The notes under the pieces are model-generated. The model had not been told where the DNA came from, searched no databases, and saw only the letters and a program-made list of their open reading frames with translations. From positions 85,767,888 to 85,831,887 of the forward strand of contig NC_084796.1 in NCBI RefSeq assembly GCF_963169125.1: a stretch of 64,000 nt of DNA, given 5' to 3'. Source of the stretch: Humulus lupulus (Eukaryota > Streptophyta > Magnoliopsida > Rosales > Cannabaceae). Both the position numbers and the translations under genes were made by a program. Each line of letters opens with the position of its first letter. Within the stretch, counting starts at the first letter, position 1. Positions 1-11,253 of this stretch are shown here, one piece after another.

Positions 1-416
1 GCTTGATTTGTTTGAAGGTTCAAGGCTTGTGAATCCCAATATCATTCCATTGTAGTAGCTTCAAGAAATATCAAGGAAAATGCTAGGAATAGAGATTTTT
101 GGACAACAAATCTTCATTTGTGTCAAGCCTTGGTTACATTTTGTGGTTCACATAAAATCATAGACTTGTGATTTTATGTAACAATGTTCCTCAACAACAT
201 AGGTCAATTATACCACTTGTTTATATAAATTGTGTTCTATGTAATTTTCTTCCATTAGAGTTTAGATTAACATTGTTTATTTCTTTGACTTGTAACATAC
301 AAAACTAAGGTTATAGCCTCAAATCCTCAACAATAAAAAATCTCTATCTCTATACCTAAGTTTTTTTTATCAAAGTTTGTCTATCTTTAATGTTTTTCTA
401 ATGACCAAAGGTATGG
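1..416. other. Unassigned AT-rich sequence
   Basis: No coding potential, LTR end or repeat structure could be recognised here. It ends at the TGTAACACCC terminus of the next LTR, so it is probably the insertion target of that LTR. It may be intergenic DNA or part of an older element. Confidence 0.4.
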
Positions 417-1239
417 TGTAACACCCTACTTCCTTAGAACCGTTACTATGTGGGTTAAAAAATGTCATTAGCTCGCTAATCGAGGTTTTAGGTTAAAAGT
501 GTGACTAAACTGAAATAACATTTGTTTAAAGACTTTAAGTCTAAAAATTGTGGTCATTCATTTAAATAATAAAGAGTTACACATTTGGGATCCCAAAATA
601 CTATTTAGAAAATTCATTACAACTCAAAGTTACAATTAAGGTCAACCTAGGCGACAAATCAACCATCACAGTGCATTCTCCCAAAATAACCTTGGTCGTG
701 GCAACCGGGTAGGCTGAACATGTACTTGTCGCTCCATGCTCTCCGTACTCATGGTTGGTCGACCTTTCCTTTGCCCTTACTTGGACCATAGATAACCTAT
801 GAGCCGAAGCCCAGCAAGAAAGCTCAACACAAAACATATAACATATACATAACAATCCATAATATACAACAAAACGACCAACGCCGTCCCAGGTGCTTTA
901 CTAGGCCCTAGGTTCGCGGTTTTCACCGAGAGGGTGGCTCCAGTACCCTTGGAGGGTCTCGCCCTAAAGGCGTGCACTCAGCATGCTCAATGCCGATCCC
1001 GGCCCCTTGCCATACCTGGCCTCTTGCCATTCTTGGCCTTCACCATTTCCAGCCTTTGTCGTTCACTCACAAACTTGCATCACATAGCATAATATTCAAA
1101 AATATTTAAACACATACCAAACATAAACATTAGGGCCCGCCCTACAATTCAAACAATAGGGTCATGCCCTGCTCTACGGGTGCAACAGTTTCCTTACCTG
1201 TATCCCAAGCTATCCGAGCACCGCGATCTCAAACACAAT
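417..1239 (-). repeat. Truncated Tekay/Del-like LTR
   Basis: The segment begins TGTAACACCCTACTTCCTTA, like the other Tekay-type LTRs of this window that begin TGTAACGCCCTGG. It carries the shared GGGATCCCA palindrome near 587 and the block GAGCCGAAGCCCAGCAAG near 801. That block reads as CTTGCTGGGC..GGCTC on the minus strand, so the sense strand is minus. The expected terminus ending GTTACA is missing: the sequence is cut at about 1239, where copia leader sequence starts. It is therefore a truncated LTR without recognisable internal sequence. Confidence 0.65.
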
Positions 1240-2499
1240 CCACGATTAATTAATTTGAACATTAATGGACCAGCCTTAGGGTAGTTCAGACTAATTCCAA
1301 ATTAATTTTGAGACAAATTCTCAAATTTATAAGTGAAAACTCAAATAAACATTTCTCTTTTGACTTATAAATAACCACTTGTTTGGTCAAGAATACACTA
1401 GTCCGCTGGAAAGCCTATTTCACCATGTGAGTGTAACCCATTATTTTAGATCAATGACTTAACTGAAGAGTGTGTCTTAGGGTTAGTCAAACTTGAAATA
1501 CATCATTAAATCCTATTCTTGAAAAAGAAGTTTTCCTTGAGAACAACACAGTCGGAAGCCTTCCTAAGGGGGACACAAGCAATGGTGCTGCGAGGCCCTC
1601 TCCATGTCACCTCGGTGCCAACTAATAATGGAGACCATGAGACTTATTGTCATTGCTCCCTCTCCCACTCAATATTTTAAAATATGTGTTTTCTCAAAAC
1701 ATCCTATGCTTTTTAATTAGTTTGTAAAATAAAGTGATCTATTTTTACCAAATGATATTCTAATAATTACTAATCCAATTAAGCAAAATTAAAATTATAG
1801 AACTATGTCCTAATTAATTCAATTTTAATTTGCTATAATTACTAGGAATATCATTTATTATTTAATAAAACAATTTTATTAAATACTAGAAATTAAACAA
1901 CTTTTAAAATCTATTTCCGCTCTTGAACTAGTTAAAACTAGATTTATTATTATATGGTCCATCACATAAAGCATTTAATAACAAAGGATAATCATAAGGC
2001 ATGGTTGTACTCATATGATATGCATGCTAATTTTAAATACTGTGTGGGTAATATGTATGGCATGTCAAAAATGCATGATAAAGTATTAAATAGTTTAATC
2101 ACATTCGAACATTTAAATAAATAAATACTAAATAAATAAATGCGGGCCGGGTGTCTTGGGTATTTCTAGAAAAATTACAACACTTGCAAAAATATACACA
2201 AAAATGTAAGAAACTAAATAAGACCTAAAGAGAACTCAATCTTCAACTTTGGGCCTTCACAAGTAGTCTTGATCCATTAGGCCATTTATCCATTGAATTT
2301 TTAATTAAAATAACTTTTAATTATCTTAAACAAATTTTAAGAATAATTAACTTTGGGCTTTAATGCCCAATAAGTTAGTAGACCCACTTTTGAATTTGGG
2401 CTCAAACAATTAATTCAAAATAAAAGAATTTTAATTATGGGCTAAAATTAATTAGGACCATAATTAAAATGGATAACTTAGATGAAAGCCCTAGGGTTT

Positions 2500-2880
2500 A
2501 GAAACCCTAGGGGTGGCTGCATAAGGTGGCTCGGCGGGGCAGGAGGCAAGGCTAGAGGCGCGTGGTAGTGGCGCGGGGCTGCTGGTGGCTGGTGCATGGG
2601 CACGGGTGCGCGTAGGGGTGGCAGCGTAGGGGCGCAGGTGCACGCAGGGCTGGCAGCGCATGGGCGCGGGTTCACGCGTTAGCAACAGGCGAAAGGGCGT
2701 GCGTGCGGGTGCGCGGGAGCCTGGCAGCGCAGGAGCGCGGGTGTGCACGGAGCTGGTAGCAGAGAGGTGCGGGTGTGCGCGACAGCAGCAAGTGCAAGGG
2801 CGTGAGCCAGCAAGGAGCGTGAGATAGCCTTAGGCTCAGGCTTCGGGGCACGGAACCTGAGGCTCGAGCCTTACAGAATT
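2500..2880. repeat. GC-rich imperfect minisatellite in the J leader (copy 1)
   Basis: Units of roughly 25-35 bases built on a GGCAGCGCAGGGGCGCGGG theme and GGTGCACGC variants recur across about 380 bases in otherwise AT-rich DNA. The open frames here encode only Pro/Ala/Arg/His-rich repeats in several frames and are a compositional effect. The same block occurs at 10675-11005. Confidence 0.75.
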
Positions 2881-3104
2881 TTGTCAAATAATTTAATGCA
2901 GAAAATTAAATTACAAAACATTCTTATACACCAAAATGGCTTACATTTTTCATTTAGAAATTTAAGAACAATTCCTAAACCCAGAACACCATATAATTAA
3001 TGACCCTTACTCATACATACATCCATCCATTCACACATATTACAATAACATAAGAATGCATATTATGCCCACACAGTAATTAATGTATGCAGAGATTAAT
3101 GATC

Positions 3105-3116
3105 GCTCTGGTACCA
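3105..3116 (-). promoter_or_regulatory. Primer binding site beside J 3' LTR (duplicated leader)
   Basis: On the minus strand it reads TGGTACCAGAGC, two bases after the LTR end. It differs by one base from the usual plant initiator-Met primer site TGGTATCAGAGC. It belongs to the truncated leader copy rather than to the pol-bearing unit. Confidence 0.8.
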
Positions 3117-3118
3117 AT

Positions 3119-5303
3119 TGTAAGGAACGAGTTTCCTAATACGCAGCGGAATGGTGGTGGGTTGGCCCAGTGTACAACAAGCAATTTTGTAACATATTTA
3201 AACTACCTTTAAATATGCGGATCCATTAATATAGATATATTAATCATAAGCAAGAATATATTAAACATACCTCTTGATACCTATCAAGTGTCATTGCTAT
3301 CTTTTCGTAATTTGAACGAACTTCCTATCCCAGCAGCTCTCGGGTACTTAAACCAAGATATTCTACAACGTTCTCTACACCTCAAGAAGTGTGTGGGCAC
3401 TTAGAGAATAAAGGATGATATATTTCTGATTCAACTTGATGTACTCAACGCATGAGATCAAGAGAATAGGCTTGAGATTGGTTTTGTATCTTTTTCAGGG
3501 AGAGATAAAAAAGTATCATTCTTTTCTTTAGAGCGAATAATCATGTCTTCTTCAAAATGAATATTTTTAATTTCTGATAAGTCTAACTTGAATAGAAAAC
3601 ATTCAAATTTCAAAAATAAATATGTAACCAATTTATAATTTATCTTTTAATTAATTAATTATCTAATTAATGAAAATATCAAATAACTAACTTTTGAATT
3701 TTCCATTAATTAATTAATTAAATGAATAAAAGAGAAAAATCTATCACTGAAAAATATATGGCTCACGCCACACACAGTCCAGGGACTGTGTGTGTCGTGT
3801 TGCACCCTATATTTTAGGGTTATTTGATTTTTCAACAATTATTTAATTATTTATTCAAACTACCTTATAAGATAAAATCCAACAACTTGGTAATTAATTC
3901 AAATTTGAATTTATTATCTTTTTAACTAATTATCAAATATAATTAATTATTTGAATAAATATCAATCTTTTAAATTCAAATCCAATTTGAACTTATCATA
4001 TTATTATCTCACACTCAAATAAATATATTTAATTAATTCTACCAATTAATTAAAACCAACTTTAATTAATACTAATTTCGAAAATTAAATATTAATTTCA
4101 TTATAATTAATTAATTATTTAATCTAATTTCAAAAATTATATATTATTTAATTTTGTTAATTACAACTAATTTATAATTAATTAATAACTATTATCACAT
4201 AATTGCATATTTGGCCTAAAGAACAAATTTCTTCTTATATATGTCTTTTCACCATTTTTCCCTTTATATCAACTCTTGCCTTGAATATAGTCGATAGAGC
4301 CGTTGTGGGGACCTATGGACCTATAATTCCAAGATCCAATAAATTTGAGATTATTAATTAAACTCTTTAATTAAACATTCTTAATTTATTAATCTCATGA
4401 TTACTCCACTATAAATATGAGACTGCACTCTTGTAATTATAGACATTTTATTTACTGAGTACTTTATTATAATAAAGCATCCATTGATATAATCATTACA
4501 TACAAATTAACCCTCTAATAATGGTTCATAATTAACCAAGAATAAAATTATTGTTTTACCCTTTTAATTATATCTTGTTTCCTTAAGTGCCATTGACTTT
4601 ACTAGTGAAGGTTAATTCATAACTAAATTATGAATTTGAGCTCAATAACCTTTCAGTCCCAAAAGATAACCCTTAAGAGAACCATTATTCAATCTCTTAC
4701 GAGAAGGTACAGATTCCATATCTATATACTATGTCCCCAGCCATTTACATTAATGAGTTCCCAAAACAAAAGTTTCTAGCCTGGTCATTCGGATAGACCC
4801 TAACTAGTGAATCAAAGAACTCATATAACATAAACAAGAGTTCATAGTAACTTCATGATTATGATCTATTTGTATATGATCATCAATTGATATATTTAAT
4901 TAATACTTCGAAACGATATTTAACTAAGTATTAATAAACATATCTGGTTTAGTCCTATATATTCTCTAATATATAAAGTACCTCCACTAAAGTGTCCTAC
5001 TACACTAGTAATCTAGATCTAGATCACATGTATTCATAATACTAGAGGACCGTACTTGCAGTAATTAATCTAAAGATTCCATAACTTTATTTTACTGCGA
5101 ACTATTCAAGTTATTTATCTCAAACACAATCCTCCCGTACCGATACGTGGTTGAGATCACATATATGAACTTAGGAATTTTTCTGATATTTACTTAATAT
5201 TATAACAGAATAATATAGTTTATAAAAATATATGCATAACATATTCAATTTATTTCTCAAAACAATGTCCTCTATATATGCTTTTAGGGCACAATTCCCA
5301 ACA
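3119..5303 (-). repeat. 3' LTR of copia element J
   Basis: On the minus strand the LTR starts TGTTGGGAATTGTGCCC (at 5303) and ends CTCGTTCCTTACA (at 3119), giving 2185 bp. It is preceded on that strand by a purine-rich tract (about 5304-5316) and is very similar to the 5' LTR at 11254-13443. Compared with that copy it contains an extra perfect hairpin at 3769-3794. The interior is AT-rich with many TTAATTAA runs. Confidence 0.9.
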
Positions 5304-5317
5304 ATCTCCCACTTGCC

Positions 5318-5714
5318 CTAAAGCAAACGAGGCATCTCTCTCATTCCCATGTTTCTTACATGCTCCTTAAAAGATTTCATGGATAAAGGCTTTGTGAAAG
5401 GATTTGCAAGATTATGCTCTGAAGCTATCTTCATAACTGCAACATCTCCTCGATGAACTATCTCTCTTACTAAGTGATATTTCCTCTCGATGTGATTTCC
5501 CCTCATGTGACTCCGTGGTTCCTTTGAGTTAGCTACTGCCCCACTGTTGTCATAGTATAGGACCAGTGGCTTATCCACATCTGGCACTACTTCCAGATCG
5601 GAATAGAACTTCTTGAGCCACACAACCTCCTTAGCTGCTTCACAAGCTGCTATATACTTGGCTTCCATGGTGGAGTTTGCAATGCTGGTTTGTTTAATAC
5701 TTCGCCAGACTACT
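5318..5714 (-). pseudogene. Copia RNase H domain (element J)
   Basis: The minus-strand frame begins with an EAKYIAACEAAKE motif and continues with LYYDNSGAVANSKEP, HIERKYHLVREIV and ANPFTKPL, the standard C-terminal half of copia RNase H. It ends 15 bases before the 3' LTR, the usual position for this domain. It degrades the RNA strand of the RNA-DNA hybrid during reverse transcription. The frame is interrupted upstream, near 5700, so it is a broken part of one polyprotein. Confidence 0.85.
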
Positions 5715-6922
5715 GCTCTTCATCCAAGAGTAAACAATGATCTAGAAGTCGATTTCAGACTATCTCTGTCTAATTGAATATCATAATCAATGTAACCAGT
5801 GGGGTTCAGGTCTCCACCTAAATAGACAAGCATATAATCTCTAGTATTTCTAAGATACTTGAGAATAGTCTTCACTGCAATCCAATGACTCAATCCAGGA
5901 TTGGATCGATAACGATTGACTATCCCTACTGCATAACAAATGTCATGTCTTGTACACAACATGGCGTACATTAGACTGCCTACCACTGAGGAATAGGAAT
6001 ACTGTCTCATATCTTCCTCTTCCTGAGGTGTTTTGGGACACTGCTCCTTGGAAAGGACTACTCCAGAACGGGTTGGCATATCACCCTTTTTGGAGTTTTG
6101 CATATTAAAGCGTTCTAGCACCTTATCAATATAAGTTGCTTAAGACAGTGGCAAAGTTTTGTTATGACTATCTCTAAGAATTTTAATGCCCAGAACATTC
6201 TTGGCTTCACTCAAATCTTTCATTTGGAATTGTTCATCTGATCAGTTCTTTACCTTTGATAATGATGTTACGTCATTGTCAATCAAAAATATATCATCAA
6301 CGTAAAGAACGAGGAATACTACTACACTGTCTTTGATTTGTTTGTAGACACAAGGTTCGTCAACGTTTTGTTCAAAACCAAACATTTTAATTGTGTCATC
6401 AGATGTAAGATTCCAAGATCTAGAAGCTTGTTTGGGTCCATAGATGGACCTAAGAAGCTTGCAAACGTTTTTCTCTTGACCTTTTACTTCAAACCCTTCT
6501 GGTTGAGACATGTAAATGATTTCATCAAGGTAGCCATTCAGAAAAGTTGTTTTGACATCCATTTGCCAAATATCATAATCCATGCACGCAGCAATGGATA
6601 AGAGTATACGAATGGATTTCAGCATGGCTACAGGAGAAAAAGTTTCTTCATAATCAACCCCTTCTTTCTGTGTGTAGCCTTTGGCTACAAGCCTTGCTTT
6701 GAAAGTCTCTACTTTCCCATCCGCTCCTCTTTTCTTCTTGAATATCCAATTACAACCAATGGGTTTGATATTATCAGGTAGATCTTCAAGAACCCAGACA
6801 TAATTGGAATACATTGATTCCATTTCTTGGTTCATGGCGTCTTGCCATTTGTCCTTGTCAGAATCATTCATTGCATCTTTAAATGTCATTGGATCATCTT
6901 TGTTTGTGTTAGACACAAGCAT
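5715..6922 (-). pseudogene. Copia reverse transcriptase (element J)
   Basis: The region from 6922 to 6242 encodes the copia RT core: [53 protein letters not shown] and the catalytic YVDD box (6293-6304). After a stop near 6241 the connection domain continues (LERFNMQNSKKG, then YSSVVGSLMYAMLCTRHDI and SNPGLSHWIAVKTILKYL) to about 5720. Motif A reads DVKTTFLNG, where family members usually have DVKTAFLNG. Stops at about 6241, 6140 and 5718 break the frame. The RT catalytic residues that can be seen are retained. Confidence 0.9.
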
Positions 6923-7025
6923 TTGAACTTCGTGTTCATAGCATATGGGTTGCTTACTAACCCTCCCACTATGACGAGGCTCTCTACTATTCTGACTAGA
7001 ACTAGCAGTTTCCTCTTACCGGTTT

Positions 7026-8402
7026 TCATTGGTTGTTGCTGGTGACTTTGCAACTGTGAGGTTTGTAGTTATTGACATAGTCATGTTCAAGAAAATTTGC
7101 ATTTGTCGATACAAATGTTTTATTTTCTTTTGGACTATAGAAAATCCCACCTCTTGTCTCTTTGGAATAGCCCACAAACATGCACACTTCAAAGTGTGAT
7201 TCCAACTTCCCGGTCTTTCCTTTAAGAACATGTGCAGGACACCCCCAAATTTGAAAATGGTGTAAACTAGGTTTACAACCATTCCATAATTCCATGGTTG
7301 TCCTCTGGATAGACTTAGATGGAACAACATTCAATATGTATAGAGCACATTGAATTGCATTGCCCCAGAATGACAGTGGTAATGATGAGAAGCTCATCAT
7401 TGATCTAACCATATCTAGTAATGTTTTATTCCGTCTTTTTGAAACACCATTTTTTTGTGGCGTTCCAGGTTCTGTGAGTTAGGATTGAATACCATGCTCA
7501 CATAGATGGTCCTCAAATTCAAAATCCAAGTACTCTCCTCCTCGATCAGATGAAAGAACTTTCAGTTATTTACCTAATTGCTTTTCAACTTCTGCTTGAA
7601 ATTCTTTGAACTTTCCAAAAGTTTCATATTTTCTTTGCATTAAGTATAGGTAACCATATCTTGAATAATCATCAATAAAAGTGACAAAGTATTCACAACC
7701 TCCTCTTGCTTGTACATTAAGTGGACTGCAAACATTCGTATGTACCAGCTGAAGTGGTTTTGTAGCTCTTGAACCTTTAGCAGAGAAAAGTCTCTTGGTC
7801 ATCTTGCCTTCTAGACAAGACTCACAAACAGGGAGAGATCCAATAAATAGTTCTCTTAAAGGACCATCCTTTACAAGCCTATTAATTCTGTCTAGACCAA
7901 TATGGCCCAATCTCAAGTGCCACAGATATGCTTCACTATCAGAATAAGTCTTTTGTCGTTTAATAGATCTAGGATTAACTGTTTTAAATAATTCAGAATT
8001 ATAAGTAGATTTCTCTTTAGCCTGCAGTTTATAAAGCCCATCAATAGATTTTGCAGAACATATCTTAAAACCATATCTTGAAATAACAATCGAATTATTA
8101 TTAAAAGAAATTTTAAAAACTTGTGCATGCAACATAGAAATAGAAATTAAGTTTCTAGAAAATCCAGGAATATAATAAACATTCTCTAAAACAAGAAATT
8201 TATTCTTCTCAAATTCTAGAAGGGCTGTTCCAACTGCTGTTGCAGTTCCAATTTGACCACTGCCTACCCTCGTAGTCACCTCTCCATCAGAAAGCTTCCT
8301 CGTCGAACTAAGAATCTGTAGAGAAAAACAAACATGATTAGTGGCTCCTGAATCTACTATCCAAGAAGAGGAATTGTCTTCCACTAAACAAGCTTCTAGC
8401 AC
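7026..8402 (-). pseudogene. Copia protease and integrase (element J)
   Basis: From 8402 downward the frame shows the protease motif WIVDSGATNHVC. The integrase zinc-binding HHCC region follows (HLRLGHIGLDRINRL, CESCLEGKMTK), then the DDE core. The first catalytic Asp, expected after LVHT, is Asn (AAT, 7734-7736). The middle Asp in SSDRGGEY is kept. The catalytic Glu in the NGVSERRN-type motif is Lys (AAA, 7437-7439). A stop at about 7574 and another near 7482 interrupt the core. The C-terminal part (LSFWGNAIQCALYILNVVP, IWGCPAHV) is intact to about 7026. Even with an open frame the integrase should be inactive. Confidence 0.88.
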
Positions 8403-9284
8403 AAGTAAATCAAATTTACATTTCTTTTTCTCTTTTAGGTCATCGAGATACTTTGGACAGTTTCTCTTCCAGTGACCATCTTCTCCACAGTGAAAACAAG
8501 TCCCTTTAGGGGACTTCTTTTTGGAGCTTTTGGTGTTCTTATTCTCTTTTCCATTGGATGACTTGTTAGGCTTCTTTGAATTCTTGTCTTTTTCTTTCTC
8601 CTTGTCCTTTCCATAACCATTTTTCCTTTTTTTGGTTTTAGCCTTTGAAGAGGATGGGTTGGAATCAACAACATTTTCTTCTCCTTATTTCTCAGAACCT
8701 TTGTTAAGAGATTCATAAGTTTGTAATTCATTCAACAGCTGTGTCATGTTATATGATAATTTGTTCATGACATAGTTGGTTGTGAAACCTTTAAAAGTTG
8801 GAGAAAGCGATTCAAGTATAATTATCACTTGAGTCCTTTCATCAATGATTTCCCCATGGATTATGGCATGGTGCATTATATTGATCATGTCTAATACATA
8901 TTCTCTGACAGAAACTTCTTTCTTCATTTTCTTGGTCATGTAGGATCTAGTGGCCTCATGCCTGCATTGATCTGACTGCTGCCCAAACATATCTTGAAGG
9001 GAATCCCAGATCTCATAAGCATTCTCAGTGTTCTCAAACTTCTTTCTGAGCACATCTTTAATACTCGCAAGCATATAACACTTTGCTTTGTTGTTTGATA
9101 AGATCCAATTATCAAACTTTTCCCTTGCAATTTTGGCAGCAGTAGTGGGAGGGACTTCGAGATATTCCTCAGTCAAGAAAAATTTGTGGTTCTCACATAT
9201 TAATACAATGTTCCATTTCATGTAGTTTTCACCAATCAACTTTTCATTAGCAAGTAAATAAGATACAAGATTTGTGCTAGACAT
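8403..9284 (-). pseudogene. Copia gag (element J)
   Basis: The start is taken at 9284 (MSSTNLVSYLLANEKL), not at the upstream in-frame ATG at 9392, because the intervening peptide is hydrophobic leader translation. The protein has the copia gag fold (GENYMKWNIVL, YEIWDSLQDMFGQ, MTKKMKKEVSVREYVLDM). A Lys-rich linker follows, with the CCHC knuckle CFHCGEDGHWKRNC near 8459-8500. A single in-frame stop near 8688 separates capsid from knuckle. The same frame continues into the protease, as in the usual single polyprotein of copia elements. Confidence 0.88.
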
Positions 9285-10674
9285 GATTGTTGAAAATAAA
9301 TAAATAAACAAAAATGAATTTATGCATATAATAAACATTAGTGATTTTTGGAATAGTAAAAGTGATGCATGAATGCAACAATTAAATAACACATAAAAAA
9401 ATAATTGCTAATTCCACGATTAATTAATTTGAACATTAATGGACCAGCCTTAGAGTAGGTCAGACTAATTCCAAAATAATTTTGAGACAAATTCTCAAAT
9501 TTATAAGTGAAAACTCAAATCAACATTTCTCTTTTGACTTATAAACAACCGCTTGTTTGGTCAAGAATACACTAGTCCGCTCGAAAGCCTAATTCACCTT
9601 GTGAGTGTAACCCATTATTTTAGATCGATGACTTAACTCAAGAGTGTTCCATAGGGTCAGTCAAACTTGAAATACATCATTAAATCCTATTCTTGAAAAA
9701 GAAGTTTGCCTTGAGAATAACACAGTCGAAAGCCTTCCTTAGGGGAACACAAGCAATGGTGCTGCGAGGCCCTCTCAATGTCACCTCAGTGCCAACTAAT
9801 AATTGAGACCATGTGACTTGTTGTCATTACTCCCTCTCCCACTCACTATTCTAAAATATGGGTTTTCTCAAAACATCCTATGCTTTTTAATTAGTTTGTA
9901 AAAATAAAGTGATCTATTTTTACCAAATGATATTCTAATAATTACTAATCCAATTAAGCAAAATTAAAATTATAGAACTATGCCCTAATTAATTCAATTT
10001 TAATTTGCTATAATTACTAGGAATATCATTTATTATTTAATAAAACAATTTTATTAAATACTAGATATCAAAAAAAATTTAAAATCTATTTCCGCTCTTG
10101 AACTAGTTAAAACTAGATTTATTATTATATGGTCCATCACATAAAGTATATAATCACAAAGGATAATCCTAAGGCATGTTTGTACTCATATGAGATGCAT
10201 GCTAATTTTAAATACTGTGTGGGTAATATGTATAGCATGTCCAAAATGCATGATAAAGTATTAAACAGTTTAATCTCATTCAAAAATTTAAATAAATAAA
10301 TAAATGCGGGTCAGGTGTCTTGGGTATTTCTAGAAAAATTACGACACTTGCAAAAATATACACAAAAATGTAAGAAACTAAATAAGACCTAAAGAGAACT
10401 CAATCTTCAACTTTGGGCCTTCACAAGTAGTCTTGATCCATTAAGTCATTTATCCATTTAATTTTTAATTAAAATAAATTTTAATTATCTTAAACAAATT
10501 TTAAGAATAATTAACTTTGGGCTTTAATGCCCAATAAGTTATTAGGCTCACTTTTCAATTTGGGCTCAAACAATTAATTCAAAATAAAACAATTTTATTT
10601 ATAGGCTAAAATTAATTAGGCACATAATTAAAATGGATAACTTAGATGCAAGCCCTAGGGTTTAGAAATCCTAG

Positions 10675-11005
10675 GGGCAGCTGCATAAGGTGGCTCGACG
10701 GGGCAGGAGGCAAGGCTAGAGGCACGCGGTAGGGGCACGCGGCTGCTGGTGGCCGGCACATGGGCGCGGGGCGCGGGTGCGCACGAGGCTGGAAGCGCAG
10801 GGGCGTGGGTGTGTGTGGCAGCAGCAGGCGCAAAGGCACGGGTGCATGCGGGTGCACGTGGGGCTAGCAGCACAGGAGCGTGGGTGCACGCGGGGCTCGC
10901 AGCACATGGGCGCGGGTGGGTGCGAAAGAAGCAGGCGCAAGCCAGCTGGGTGCGTGCGATAGCCTTAGGATCGGGCTTCGGGGCACGGAACCGGGGCTCG
11001 AGCCT
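10675..11005. repeat. GC-rich minisatellite in the J leader (copy 2)
   Basis: The same GGCAGCGCAGGGGCGTGGG-type units as at 2500-2880, with different unit number and substitutions. The array has diverged between the two leader copies while the flanks align well. Confidence 0.75.
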
Positions 11006-11239
11006 TACAAAAAATATATCAAATAATTTACTGCAGAAAATTAAATTACAAAACATTCCTATGCCCCAAAATGGCTTACATTTTTCATCTAGAAATTTAA
11101 GAACAATTCCTAAACCCAAAACACCATATAATTAATGACCCTTAATAATACATACATCCATCCATTCACACATATTACAATAACATAAGAATGTATATTA
11201 TGCCCACACAGTAATTAATGTATGCAGAGATTAATGACT

Positions 11240-11251
11240 GCTCTGGTACCA
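11240..11251 (-). promoter_or_regulatory. Primer binding site of element J
   Basis: The minus strand reads TGGTACCAGAGC immediately downstream of the 5' LTR, with a two-base spacer. This is a tRNA-Met-type primer site with one difference from the common form, and identical to the site at 3105-3116. Confidence 0.85.
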
Positions 11252-11253
11252 AT

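Larger units (their letters stand above)
1240..3118 (-). repeat. Second, truncated leader copy of copia element J
   Basis: This stretch aligns along its whole length with 9414-11253, the 5' untranslated leader of element J, including the primer binding site next to the LTR. It lies outside J's 3' LTR, so the order on the minus strand is LTR, internal region, LTR, then leader again. That fits a tandem or recombined copy whose gag-pol was lost at the junction near 1240. No protein-coding part of the element remains here. Confidence 0.8.
9414..11253 (-). other. 5' leader of copia element J
   Basis: Sequence between the gag start and the 5' LTR, about 1.8-1.9 kb, unusually long. It is duplicated at 1240-3118. 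It includes a GC-rich minisatellite at 10675-11005 that contrasts sharply with the AT-rich surroundings. No recognisable protein is encoded; apparent frames there are Pro/Ala-rich repeats. Confidence 0.75.

Noticed and set aside
2478..2887. Pro/Ala/Arg-rich open frames on both strands
   Set aside because: They follow the GC-rich minisatellite in several frames at once, lack any domain, and the same effect is seen at 10642-11135. No evidence of a gene.
8435..8731. Separate Lys-rich open frame in J
   Set aside because: An out-of-frame shadow of the gag linker. The true frame gives the Lys/Asn/Ser linker and the CCHC knuckle.
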